The notes beneath the pieces were generated by a model, which was given only the letters and a program-made list of their open reading frames with translations, was not told the DNA's origin and did no database searches. Position numbers and translations under genes: made by a program. From Pleurocapsa sp. PCC 7327 (GTDB lineage Bacteria; Cyanobacteriota; Cyanobacteriia; Cyanobacteriales; Microcystaceae), in NCBI RefSeq assembly GCF_000317025.1, contig NC_019689.1, forward strand, positions 4,321,001 through 4,385,000: DNA of 64,000 nucleotides, written 5' to 3'. Shown here piece by piece: positions 34,547-42,012 of this stretch. Numbering within the stretch: the stretch's first letter is position 1; every line of letters begins with the position of its first letter.

Positions 34547-35259
34547 AGCTTTCGCCTGGGCTATGGCAGTCCCGCAATCGAAGACGCTATATCGTTAAAA
34601 TCGAGTTCGCGAAAATCGGGGAACTCGGCGTAAGGGATCCCAACCAGATAAAGGCGTCGTCCACGATACCAAGAGTGCTCAAAAACTATGTGTGCTCCCC
34701 ACACCTTTGCGGACGAGGCGGCATCGTTAAATTTGTACGGAGGCCATTTGAAGTTTGGCCACGTGAGCGTAAAGAACTTTGATTTGCCTTGAAAACGCAG
34801 ATCGCGATACAGGAGTGCCGAACCCACTTCGCTGTACAAATGGTACTGATCGACCCGATTGCGTTGATGTTCGGAGCTTAGCGGATCGAGGTCACAATTC
34901 AGCAGTTCGTCAGTTCGACTCTGCGCCTGCTTCAACATGAAATACTCAACCGCTATGTCCGGATTGCCGACGACGTCCTTCTGAATGGCCGCGATTCGAT
35001 TCTCTGTGGCCTCCAAGCTTGCGCCAACTTTTCGGTCGGCGCGCTCTACGTATTGGATGAATTGGTCGACGGTCCAATCCCGATGAATCTGGGGTTTTCC
35101 GTCTTGCAATTGGATAGCGAAAGTGTCCTGGGTAGCCACGAAACGTCTCCTGGGTTTGAGAAAATGGACAGCACCTGCTGACGAACGTCAAAGTTGTGCG
35201 GCGGCAGATAATCTCGAACTCTCACCAATACCCTATGTTCTGTCCGCACCGACGCAGTG
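34541..35259 (+). mobile_element. Integron gene cassette 2 (one unknown gene in reverse)
   Basis: The left end carries TTCGTC and the cassette's attC R'' box at 35180 is GACGAAC, exactly complementary to GTTCGTC (34540-34546). This second independent end-match supports a real cassette array. The cassette is 719 bp. Base composition looks more G+C-rich than its neighbours by eye. Its gene faces the integrase, so it cannot be driven by a promoter near attI. Confidence 0.85.
34561..35139 (-). CDS. Unknown cassette-encoded protein
   Basis: A 192-aa soluble protein I do not recognise. It starts with GTG at 35139, supported by AGGAG 7 bases upstream. The first half is helical and charged (residues 25-70 look amphipathic). 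The second half is rich in Trp, Phe and Tyr: FFTLTWPNFKWPP, then AHIVFEHSWYRGRRLYLVG and FPDFRELDFNDI. It has no signal or membrane segment. The Trp-rich region could bind a ligand, but nothing points to a function. It lies wholly inside cassette 2 in reverse orientation, so it must have its own promoter. Confidence 0.75.
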   Translation of the reverse strand: MATQDTFAIQLQDGKPQIHRDWTVDQFIQYVERADRKVGASLEATENRIAAIQKDVVGNPDIAVEYFMLKQAQSRTDELLNCDLDPLSSEHQRNRVDQYHLYSEVGSALLYRDLRFQGKSKFFTLTWPNFKWPPYKFNDAASSAKVWGAHIVFEHSWYRGRRLYLVGIPYAEFPDFRELDFNDIASSIAGLP

Positions 35260-35265
35260 TTCGAC
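35180..35265 (+). other. attC: attC site of cassette 2
   Basis: R'' GACGAAC (35180-35186), spacer GTCAAA, L'' GTTGTGCGG (35193-35201), a variable centre, L' CCGCACCGAC (35244-35253), spacer GCAGT, R' GTTCGAC (35259-35265). L'' and L' pair with one extra base. At 86 bp it is nearly the same size as attC1. R' GTTCGAC would be the start of a third cassette, whose own R'' should read GTCGAAC. I did not find that downstream, so the array appears to end or decay here. Confidence 0.75.
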
Positions 35266-35300
35266 GGCTGAGGCTAACTTTAGGCAAAACATCGAGACAA

Positions 35301-35344
35301 GAACATTTGTTCACAATGCTTGCAAGTGTACTGCTAAAGCAGTA
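35301..35344 (+). promoter_or_regulatory. Two operator-like palindromes upstream of the HTH-methyltransferase remnant
   Basis: GAACATTTGTTC (35301-35312) is a perfect GAAC-N4-GTTC palindrome, the form LexA binds in several bacteria. TACTGCT-AA-AGCAGTA (35329-35344) is a perfect 7+7 inverted repeat about 36 bp before the ATG. Either could bind the gene's own HTH domain. No binding can be shown from sequence. Confidence 0.4.
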
Positions 35345-35380
35345 AAATGAGTGCCTAATTTTAGTTTCGTTTCCGAAAGC

Positions 35381-35745
35381 ATGGCTACCCAATACATCTC
35401 TGTAAAAGAGACCTCTGAAATCTTAAACTGCTCGGAGCAATACGTTCGTCAGCTACTCCGGTATGGCGAAATCAGCGGTGAGAGGATCGGCAGCCGGTGA
35501 ATCGTAGCATCAGAGTCTGTTTAGAATTAGCGCATCAAGGGAGAAGATACAAGCTTAAGCATTCCCGATCGTGGGCGGCGTGCGTTCAGCAAACTTGGTC
35601 TAAAAGCTTTGAGTTTTTTTCTGGTTGTATGGGTCTAGACTTGGGACTAGAAAAAGAAGGCATCCAGGTACTACTGGCTTGCGAAATCGAGCCAGCCGTT
35701 CGCAAAACGATCGAGATCGATCGACCAGATATGGCGCTGATTTAA
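35381..35745 (+). pseudogene. Broken HTH (excisionase-type) - cytosine-5 DNA methyltransferase fusion
   Basis: The ATG at 35381 opens MATQYISVKETSEILNC and QYVRQLLRYGEISGERIGSR, an excisionase/MerR-type helix-turn-helix. It ends at TGA (35498) where Trp is expected. The same frame continues IVASESV, two further TAG stops, then IPDRGRRAFSKLGLKAL. One base of slippage later comes FFSGCMGLDLGLEKEGIQ and LLACEIEPAVRKTI, the SAM-binding start of a Dcm-type enzyme. It is cut off after RPDMALI, before the PCQ catalytic motif. At least three stops, a frameshift and 3' loss make it clearly non-functional. Confidence 0.82.
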
Positions 35746-36084
35746 ATAATCTCCGTCTTTTTCTGTTACTGCTTTCTGAATTTCTCGACTTTGAGATGGA
35801 GAAATCGTCCCCATTTGAATAACAGTACGATTGGTTAAGGATGATGCGACATTTTCAGATAAGATAACTTCTTTAATTGCATCAGCATTAGCGAGCATTA
35901 AAATCAAACAATTCGATGCTTGAATTGCTTCAATTGGAGAATTGGCAATTTCTGCACCTGCTTCTTTGAGAGTGTCTAATTTCGATTTGGTACGATTGTA
36001 TGCAATCATTGAAACTTGGGCAGATAACAATCGTTCTACCATTGCTTGTCCCATCAATCCAGTTCCCAAAAATCCTATTTTCAT
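35671..36084 (-). pseudogene. Truncated 6-phosphogluconate/hydroxyisobutyrate dehydrogenase-like protein
   Basis: The frame begins MKIGFLGTGLMGQAM, a clean NAD(P)-binding GxGxxG site, and continues as a beta-hydroxyacid dehydrogenase through LILMLANADAIK and the substrate motif TISPSQSREI to EKDGDYL. Homology stops near 35746, where the methyltransferase remnant begins. The last 25 or so residues (from NQRHIW) are antisense to that relic. The C-terminal helical domain, with the catalytic Lys, is absent, so it is inactive. The junction was probably made by a deletion at the integron's far edge. Start ATG at 36084. Confidence 0.75.
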
Positions 36085-36147
36085 GGCAAATAAATTATTA
36101 ATTTCAACATTTGATCGAGGAAAAAGCCTTACACCCAGAGCGGCTGA

Positions 36148-36251
36148 CTAATTGCGAACTGATAATTGCCAATTGCCAATTGCTATAAGATGTTTCGCGT
36201 CGCGATCGCGACGCGAAACATGATATTCTATACTTTTGGGACAACCTGTTA
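36148..36251 (-). repeat. Dispersed non-coding repeat, copy B, with a perfect 30-bp palindrome
   Basis: This is the second copy of the family at 13495-13631, in opposite orientation. Positions 36191-36220 form a perfect 30-bp palindrome centred on a HIP1 site. Its half-sequence is TGTTTCGCGTCGCGA. Flanking blocks GCAATTATCAGTTCGCAA and ATCTTATAGCAATT match copy A. It can form a 15-bp cruciform or hairpin. Confidence 0.7.
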
Positions 36252-36257
36252 GAAGCA

Positions 36258-36850
36258 TTATTCCCCAGTTAATTCAAAATTAATCCCCTCATAAATCTCG
36301 CGAATAACTAAAGCAATACTGACTGACTCTAGATTAATTTCTCCTTTACTTCCTCGATATTCCCCCAGCAACCATTGACTTTCTTCTATTTTGGCGTAAT
36401 ATGTTCGATAAAATACTCGGACTGGTTTACGAGTAAATATTCCCGAAATTCAGGAATTGAGCGATAGTAGAGGAACTTATCGCCGCGATCGCAACTTGCT
36501 GTGGATTTGGAAAGGACTTCGATAATCAGACAGGGATTAAGAATTTCGTCAGTTCAATTCTCATTTAAGACGGGTTCCCCAGCAATAACCATTACGTCGG
36601 GATAAAGTCCCTTGCGATACTGAGGAATCCACAAACGCAGATCGCTGGGAAACACTTCATAAGCAGTAGACTGAAAGGCAAGATCTAGGAGGCGTACTAA
36701 ATTGCGAACGATGCGATTATGATTAATCGTTCCTCCAGTCATAGGGATAATTTTTCCATCATGGTATTCGCTGCGGGACTCTGCGGTTCCCTCTAGCATG
36801 CGGTATTCTTCGAGAGTGTATCTTTTAGAAGAAGAAAAATTGGCAAGCAT
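36258..36850 (-). pseudogene. Uma2 family (DUF820) endonuclease-like protein, broken
   Basis: From ATG 36850 the frame reads YTLEEYRMLEGTAESRSEYH with DGKIIPMTGGT and later YPDVMVIAGEP, the PD-(D/E)xK-like core of the Uma2 family common in cyanobacteria. A TGA near 36552 interrupts it. The same frame then gives TDEILNPCLIIEVLSKST and FLYYRSIPEFREYLLV. A 1-base slip follows, after which the rest matches up to TAA at 36258. One stop and one frameshift inactivate it. The family is expanded in cyanobacteria and its biological role is unclear. Confidence 0.8.
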
Positions 36851-36961
36851 AACCGTCCTCAGAGATCGTTATACCATTTTGGATTTTGGATTTTGGTCGC
36901 CGTTGTGCTGGAAGTCAAAGATGGTTCTCATTAGGGTTTAAACCATCTATTTAACGCATGT

Positions 36962-38443
36962 TTAATTGATGAGCGATCGCTCGGAATTTAGATAGCTTTT
37001 AAGACTAGATTTCTGACGATTTAAGCGTTTCCAGTAATCTTTTAAATCTCTAGCAACTTTCCCAGACAAAAGCATACAACCGATTAAATTGGGAATCGCT
37101 GTTGCTAGGAGCATCATATCGCTGAAATCGACGATCGCACCTAAATTAACAATCGAACCCAGAAAGATACATGCTAGAAAAAGTATCTTAAAAATCCCAA
37201 CGCTGGATTCGCCCAATAAATATGCCCAGCATCGCTCTCCATAGTAACTCCAGGCGATCGTCGTCGAAAAGGCAAACAGAAAGATAATGGCGGTTAACAG
37301 CAAAGGAAACCAATCGATAACCGTCTCAAATGCCACTGCAACGATCTCAGAACCGGAACCAATTTCTGCTGTCTGGCTACCATACGTGCCAGTAATAATC
37401 ACCACCAAGGCAGTCAGGTTGCAGATAACAACCGTATCGATAAACGGTTCCAAAATTGCCACAACTCCTTCCCTGACGGGTTCTTTCATCTTAGCAGCTG
37501 CATGGGCGATCGCGGCAAACCCCAATCCGGCATTATTAGAAAAAGCACTGCGGCGAACCCCCTGCACTAATGCGCCAGCTAAGCCTCCCGCCAACGCCTC
37601 TGGGGACATACCTTGCCCGACAATTAACATTACGGCATTAGGAATCTCAGTAAACTTAATTCCCAGCACCCACAGGCAGGCAACGATATACACTGTCACC
37701 ATCGTCGGGATTAAGCGACTGGCAACGACGCTGATGCGGCTAATGCCACCGAGAATGACCAGTCCGACTAAAATAGCCGCAATAATGCCAAATAACCAGT
37801 TATAATTTGCCGCCATTGGCGTAACTTTCACAAAAGCGGCAAAAGCTTGATTCGCCTGGAACATATTGCCGCCGCCCAAAGCAGCCCCAATGCCAAAAAA
37901 GGCAAAGGAAAGCGCCAAAACTTTACCCAGTTTTGGCAGTCCGAGTTCTGACAATCCCCCAGACAGATAGTACATCGGTCCTCCAGTCAGAGTACCATCG
38001 AGTTTAACGGCACGGTATTTCAGCCCTAACGTACATTCGACAAACTTGCTGGACATCCCCAAAAGCGCTGCAACCGTCATCCAAAAAACGGCACCGGGAC
38101 CGCCCATTTGAATCGCGATCGCAACTCCAGCAATGTTTCCCAACCCCACGCTTCCCGATAAAGCCGTCGCTAGCGCCCCAAAAGAAGACACTTCTCCTTC
38201 ACCATGACTGCGAGCGCGATCGTATTTTCCGCTGGCTACTTTTAGGGCATGATTGAATCCTTGGACATTAATAAACCCCATGCGCCAGGTGAAGAAGATG
38301 CCTCCTCCCAGCAACCAGAGGATAATCAGAGGAATGCCGCCAAGAGATAGGAAAAGAACTTTTTCGGCTGCGGCAACCATTCGCGAAAAGACTGCATCAA
38401 TAGAGTCTAGAGATAGGAATATCAAATGCGTTTCAACCACCAC
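36962..38443 (-). CDS. Alanine/glycine:cation symporter (AGCS family)
   Basis: A 493-aa transporter with about ten membrane segments. Family signatures are clear: FGALATALSGSVGLGNIAGV (the AGCS consensus region, about 88-107), MGGPGAVFWM, KFVECTLGLKYR and FSNNAGLGFAAIAHAA. Members import alanine or glycine with Na+ or H+. The apparent start is GTG 38443; a later ATG (MVAAAEK, residue 22) is also possible. It diverges from the MurT-like gene with only 27 bp between starts, so promoters must overlap. Substrate preference cannot be decided. Confidence 0.92.
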   Translation of the reverse strand: MVVETHLIFLSLDSIDAVFSRMVAAAEKVLFLSLGGIPLIILWLLGGGIFFTWRMGFINVQGFNHALKVASGKYDRARSHGEGEVSSFGALATALSGSVGLGNIAGVAIAIQMGGPGAVFWMTVAALLGMSSKFVECTLGLKYRAVKLDGTLTGGPMYYLSGGLSELGLPKLGKVLALSFAFFGIGAALGGGNMFQANQAFAAFVKVTPMAANYNWLFGIIAAILVGLVILGGISRISVVASRLIPTMVTVYIVACLWVLGIKFTEIPNAVMLIVGQGMSPEALAGGLAGALVQGVRRSAFSNNAGLGFAAIAHAAAKMKEPVREGVVAILEPFIDTVVICNLTALVVIITGTYGSQTAEIGSGSEIVAVAFETVIDWFPLLLTAIIFLFAFSTTIAWSYYGERCWAYLLGESSVGIFKILFLACIFLGSIVNLGAIVDFSDMMLLATAIPNLIGCMLLSGKVARDLKDYWKRLNRQKSSLKSYLNSERSLIN

Positions 38444-38470
38444 TAAAATTACTTTCCATATTGTAAATTT

Positions 38471-39844
38471 ATGTTAATTCCAGGAGTAGCCATTAATTGT
38501 ATGAAACTGCCAGACAGAATTCGTTTAGCCTTAGCCGTTGGAGTCGCCAAAACCGTCACGGCGATCGTTCGCGGGTTGAAGCTTGGGGCAGCAAGCGTCC
38601 TGCCGGGAGAAATTGCCCGTCGCCTTCATCCTCGGTTACTATCGCTGCTGTGCGAACAAGTAAATCGCGGCGTAATTCTCGTTGTCGGCACCAACGGCAA
38701 AACCACCACATCTTTGCTGCTGCGAACGATTTTGTCAAGTCAGGGATGGAAAGTCGCGCACAATGCGACGGGCGCCAATTTGCTGAATGGATTGATTACC
38801 ACACTTCTAGGCAATACCGATCTAGTCGGTCAACTAAGGGCAGATTACGCCATTTTAGAGGTCGATGAGAATGTTTTGCCTCTGGTGTTGCGAGAATGCC
38901 AGCCACGCATTATCCTAGCCTTGAATTTATTTCGCGATCAGCTCGATCGCTACGGCGAAGTCGATACCATTAGCCGACGCTGGCAAGAAGCGATTTCTCC
39001 CTTACCCCAAGACACCATTGTCGTTCTCAATGCAGACGATCCCACTCTTTCTCATCTGGGGCAACAGTTACCCCAACGGGTGCGATTTTTTGGCTTAAGC
39101 GAACCTTCCCTCTATCTCGACAAAATTCCCCATGCTGTAGACTCGATTTACTGCCCTAGCTGCGGACATCCTTTAGACTATCAAGGCGTTTATCTGTCTC
39201 ATTTGGGAGATTTTCAGTGTCTAAATTGCGGTTTTAGCAAAAGTCAACTCGCCTTAGACAGCCAGGCGTGGCCTCAAATTCTCATCGGCGTTTATAACAA
39301 ATACAATACCCTAGCAGCTGGCTTAGTTGCCCAAGAGATCGGCATCGAGAGGAATGCTATTTTTGAGATCGTCAAAAACTTCAAAGCCGCTTTTGGCAGG
39401 GCTGAGGAATTAACCGTTAACGGCAGGCATGTGAGAATTTTACTCTCCAAAAATCCCGTCGGCATGAACGAGACAATTCGGACGGTTAATGAGATTAAAA
39501 AAACGGGGAAAGCCTCTGTAGTGCTGTTGGTTTTGAATGATCGCATCCCCGACGGCACGGACGTTTCTTGGATCTGGGACGTGGATACAGAAAAGCTGGT
39601 AGACGGCGGAGGAACGTTGATTGTCAGCGGCGATCGCGTTTATGATATGGCGTTGCGCTTGCAATACAGTCGAGAGCAAACCAATGGAAACGACGATGTG
39701 CGGTTAATTATCCGAGAAAATTTAGAAGAAGCGATCGCTACTGCCCTAGAATTCACTCCCGCTAGCGAAACTCTTCATATTCTTCCGACATATTCTGCCA
39801 TGCTCGAAGTTAGACAAGTGCTAACGGGACGCAAGATTTTATAA
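38471..39844 (+). CDS. MurT-like Mur ligase family protein
   Basis: A 457-aa Mur ligase. The P-loop GTNGKTT lies at 73-79 and the ATP/Mg site is near LEVDENVLPLVL. A four-cysteine zinc ribbon, CPSCGHPL with CLNCGF (about 231-260), is inserted in the central domain, typical of MurT. A DUF1727-type C-terminal domain follows. MurT works with the glutaminase GatD to amidate lipid II glutamate. No gatD lies next to it in this window, so a partner elsewhere or a different role is possible. The ATG at 38471 and the ATG ten codons later are both feasible starts. Confidence 0.88.
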   Translation: MLIPGVAINCMKLPDRIRLALAVGVAKTVTAIVRGLKLGAASVLPGEIARRLHPRLLSLLCEQVNRGVILVVGTNGKTTTSLLLRTILSSQGWKVAHNATGANLLNGLITTLLGNTDLVGQLRADYAILEVDENVLPLVLRECQPRIILALNLFRDQLDRYGEVDTISRRWQEAISPLPQDTIVVLNADDPTLSHLGQQLPQRVRFFGLSEPSLYLDKIPHAVDSIYCPSCGHPLDYQGVYLSHLGDFQCLNCGFSKSQLALDSQAWPQILIGVYNKYNTLAAGLVAQEIGIERNAIFEIVKNFKAAFGRAEELTVNGRHVRILLSKNPVGMNETIRTVNEIKKTGKASVVLLVLNDRIPDGTDVSWIWDVDTEKLVDGGGTLIVSGDRVYDMALRLQYSREQTNGNDDVRLIIRENLEEAIATALEFTPASETLHILPTYSAMLEVRQVLTGRKIL

Positions 39845-40102
39845 CACCAAAGATAGAATTTTAAATTTGCACTTTTGGTAGATGCGATCGCGCTTGCAAG
39901 CGCAATTGAGCCTTCGATCTACAAATCGCATTCCAATCTAAAGTTTAAAATCCACAATTCAAAATCGAAAGACTATCGAAATCTTTACTTTTTGCTTTTA
40001 GATTTAGGTAGAGAAAATTCAGGGATGCAACCCGAAGAAGCCTAGTCTCGCTATTGGTTGCGGCTTGTAGCAGTGCTGGCAGTCGTAAAGGAAAAAAAGG
40101 TC

Positions 40103-40654
40103 ATGTACAAACGGATATTATTAGGGAGTTTTGCGCTTACCCTATTGATGACAGCGGGTTTGCCCGTTCGCGCTCAGACGACAGAAAGAGCTCCTGCAAC
40201 TCAGGAAACAGAGCAAGCGCCTGCAACTCAAGATTCACAACAAGCGCCTGCAACTCAAGGACAAGAATCCCCCCAATCATCGCAGGTTTCTCAAGAAGAC
40301 CTTCAGAAATTCGCTAACGCCATCAAGCAAATACAAACTATTCAGAAAGATTATCAAGGTCGAATGGTTCAAGCTGTTGAGGGTGAAGGACTCAGCCAAG
40401 AACGATTCATGGAGATCCAACAATCTCAAAGCAATCCTTCCGCTCAGCCGAGTACCCAAATTTCTAACGAAGAAAAGCAAAGTTTTGAGCAAGCCAATGC
40501 TAAAGTATCGCAACTTCAGCAAGAGGCTGAGTCAAAGATGAAAGAAGCTGTTCAAGCTCAGGGATTAGATATACAGCGTTTTAATGAAATTTTTGCCGCG
40601 ATTCAACAAGATCCATCCCTGCAACAGCAAGTTCAGCAAATGATTCAACAATAG
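40103..40654 (+). CDS. DUF4168 family exported protein
   Basis: From the ATG at 40103 (preceded by AAAGG) the product is 183 aa. A signal peptide (about 3-24) ends LPVRAQ. Then comes a three-fold tandem of (E/S)QQAPATQ-like units (about 25-50), visible as repeated GCGCCTGCAACTCAA in the DNA. The rest is helical and Gln-rich, with two DUF4168-like repeats: LQKFANAIKQIQTIQ and VSQLQQEAESKMKEAV. Such proteins are periplasmic or outer-membrane associated. No function is assigned. It lies 55 bp from a small lipoprotein gene on the same strand. Confidence 0.85.
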   Translation: MYKRILLGSFALTLLMTAGLPVRAQTTERAPATQETEQAPATQDSQQAPATQGQESPQSSQVSQEDLQKFANAIKQIQTIQKDYQGRMVQAVEGEGLSQERFMEIQQSQSNPSAQPSTQISNEEKQSFEQANAKVSQLQQEAESKMKEAVQAQGLDIQRFNEIFAAIQQDPSLQQQVQQMIQQ

Positions 40655-40709
40655 CTTGTCTGAAGTGGCAAAAGCATCGAAAAACAAGTTAAGTATAGGA
40701 GGTTTTACA

Positions 40710-41027
40710 ATGAAGAAGTTAATCGCTTTATCGGTTATTCTTGGTTTCACAGCTTTTCTAGGCGCATGCGCCCCGCAGGAGTCTCCTTCCGATACTACCG
40801 CACCTTCAGGTACGGAGCAGACTGCGCCTGGTAGCGAGCCGACAGCTCCCACAGGCACCGAATCTCCTGCTGCTCCAGATAGCACTTCGCCCGAAAGTAC
40901 CGCTCCTGGAACAACCGATCCCGCCAGCGATCCCACCAAGTCTGAAACCAAAGAAGAACCCAGCGATGCTGGAAGTATGACAGCTCCTGAAGAAGCTCCG
41001 GCAGAACCATCTGGTACTGGCAACTAA
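40710..41027 (+). CDS. Small lipoprotein, Ser/Thr/Pro/Glu-rich
   Basis: A 105-aa lipoprotein. The ATG at 40710 is fixed by AGGAGG 7 bases upstream. The signal MKKLIALSVILGFTAFLGAC ends in a classical lipobox (LGAC, Cys20). Everything after it is low complexity and acidic: TAPSGTEQTAPGSEPTAP and similar units, likely disordered. It should be tethered in the envelope by lipid on the cysteine. No domain is recognised. It is followed by a hairpin at 41054 that probably ends the transcript started at the DUF4168 gene. Confidence 0.82.
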   Translation: MKKLIALSVILGFTAFLGACAPQESPSDTTAPSGTEQTAPGSEPTAPTGTESPAAPDSTSPESTAPGTTDPASDPTKSETKEEPSDAGSMTAPEEAPAEPSGTGN

Positions 41028-41053
41028 TTAGTTCGTCATAACGATCTGCTTGG

Positions 41054-41084
41054 ATGGGTAAAGTGATCGCTTTCGCTTTACCCA
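41054..41084 (+). terminator. Probable terminator after the lipoprotein gene
   Basis: ATGGGTAAAG pairs with CTTTACCCAT around a 12-base loop, giving a perfect 10-bp stem. Only a short T-run (TTTAA) follows, so it is weaker than a textbook terminator, but the position 26 bp after the stop codon fits. Confidence 0.6.
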
Positions 41085-41253
41085 TTTAACCCATTTATGC
41101 TACATTGCGGATGCAGAAAATTTTTTCTTCCATCCGAACACAGGCACGGATTTAGGAATTAATACCGATTTGCACGATATTACCTGTCATTTGAATATAA
41201 ATGCTTTGCCAGGATTTACCCCTTTCGATTGCCAAACGCTGCTATTCTTCACA

Positions 41254-41325
41254 TGGGCGGTATTGGATTTGAACCAATGACTCTCTGCTTGTAAGGCAGA
41301 TACTCTACCGCTGAGTTAACCGCCC
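41254..41325 (-). tRNA. trnV: tRNA-Val (UAC)
   Basis: A 72-nt cloverleaf. The acceptor GGGCGGT pairs with ACCGCCC. The D-arm is CTCAGCGGTAGAG. The anticodon loop is CTTACAA between TCTGC and GCAGA, giving anticodon UAC (Val). The T-arm contains GGTTCAAATCC. CCA is not encoded. Confidence 0.96.
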
Positions 41326-41438
41326 GCAACCACGCCTACTGAGTATAACATGATTTTATTTGAAAACAACACTTCGAGCAACTTGAGCCAGAAAAGTCGT
41401 GTCTAGATCGATCGCTGGCTTAGTTTTAGATTTTATCT

Positions 41439-41990
41439 ATGCCTTCCGGTCGAACTCACGATCGCATTACTTTATGGAGTTTGCCACCAATCGTGGGACT
41501 TTCTTATCTGCTGACGCGCAAGGGCGAACTAACCTTCATCATCGCAGGTGCTTTTTTATTCGGCGGATTGATGTTTGGTCCCGATTTAGATATTTACTCG
41601 CTTCAGTACAAGCGTTGGGGCAAATTGCGCTGGATTTGGAAACCTTACCAGTCGCTTGTCGGTCACCGTTCCCAACTCTCTCACGGGTTGATTATCGGCA
41701 CGATCTTACGGATAATCTATTTACTAATTAGTACGATCGCGATCGCAACACCGGGAGTCGCTATCGCGCAGTTAATTTGGGGATTTGACTGGAATTGGCA
41801 ACGAGTCGCTCGCACTGCGATTCAATCGATTTCCCAGGATTATCGCCAAGAAGCGATCGCGCTAGTCATCGGTTTAGAACTAGGCGCGATGAGTCATTCG
41901 CTTAGCGATTGGATCGGTTCTACCTGCAAGCGCTGGCAAAAGAAACCCTCTTTCAAAAGTAAAAAGGAAAAAATAAAAAGGAAAAAGTAA
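41439..41990 (+). CDS. DUF2227 family metal-binding membrane protein
   Basis: A 183-aa protein with a conserved N-terminal MPSGRTHDRITLWSLPP. His7 there, and the PDLD (about 51-54), GHRSQLSHG and MSHSLSDWIGS motifs, form a His/Asp set like that of metal-dependent membrane hydrolases. Several hydrophobic segments suggest a membrane protein. DUF2227 is widespread in cyanobacteria and often labelled metal-binding. The reaction is unknown. The C-terminus is very basic (KSKKEKIKRKK). Start ATG 41439. The alkyltransferase-like gene begins 22 bp downstream, so they may be co-expressed. Confidence 0.85.
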   Translation: MPSGRTHDRITLWSLPPIVGLSYLLTRKGELTFIIAGAFLFGGLMFGPDLDIYSLQYKRWGKLRWIWKPYQSLVGHRSQLSHGLIIGTILRIIYLLISTIAIATPGVAIAQLIWGFDWNWQRVARTAIQSISQDYRQEAIALVIGLELGAMSHSLSDWIGSTCKRWQKKPSFKSKKEKIKRKK

Positions 41991-42012
41991 AAATTGATTT
42001 TTTGCCTTGCCT

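Noticed and set aside
34474..34782. Plus-strand ORF of 102 codons overlapping attC1 and the cassette 2 gene
   Set aside because: It begins inside the attC arms and is antisense to the better-supported GTG-start gene with a ribosome site.
35497..35745. Intact methyltransferase from a GTG at 35497
   Set aside because: The first 40 or so residues are out of frame with the family and the catalytic PCQ region is missing; better read as part of a broken fusion.
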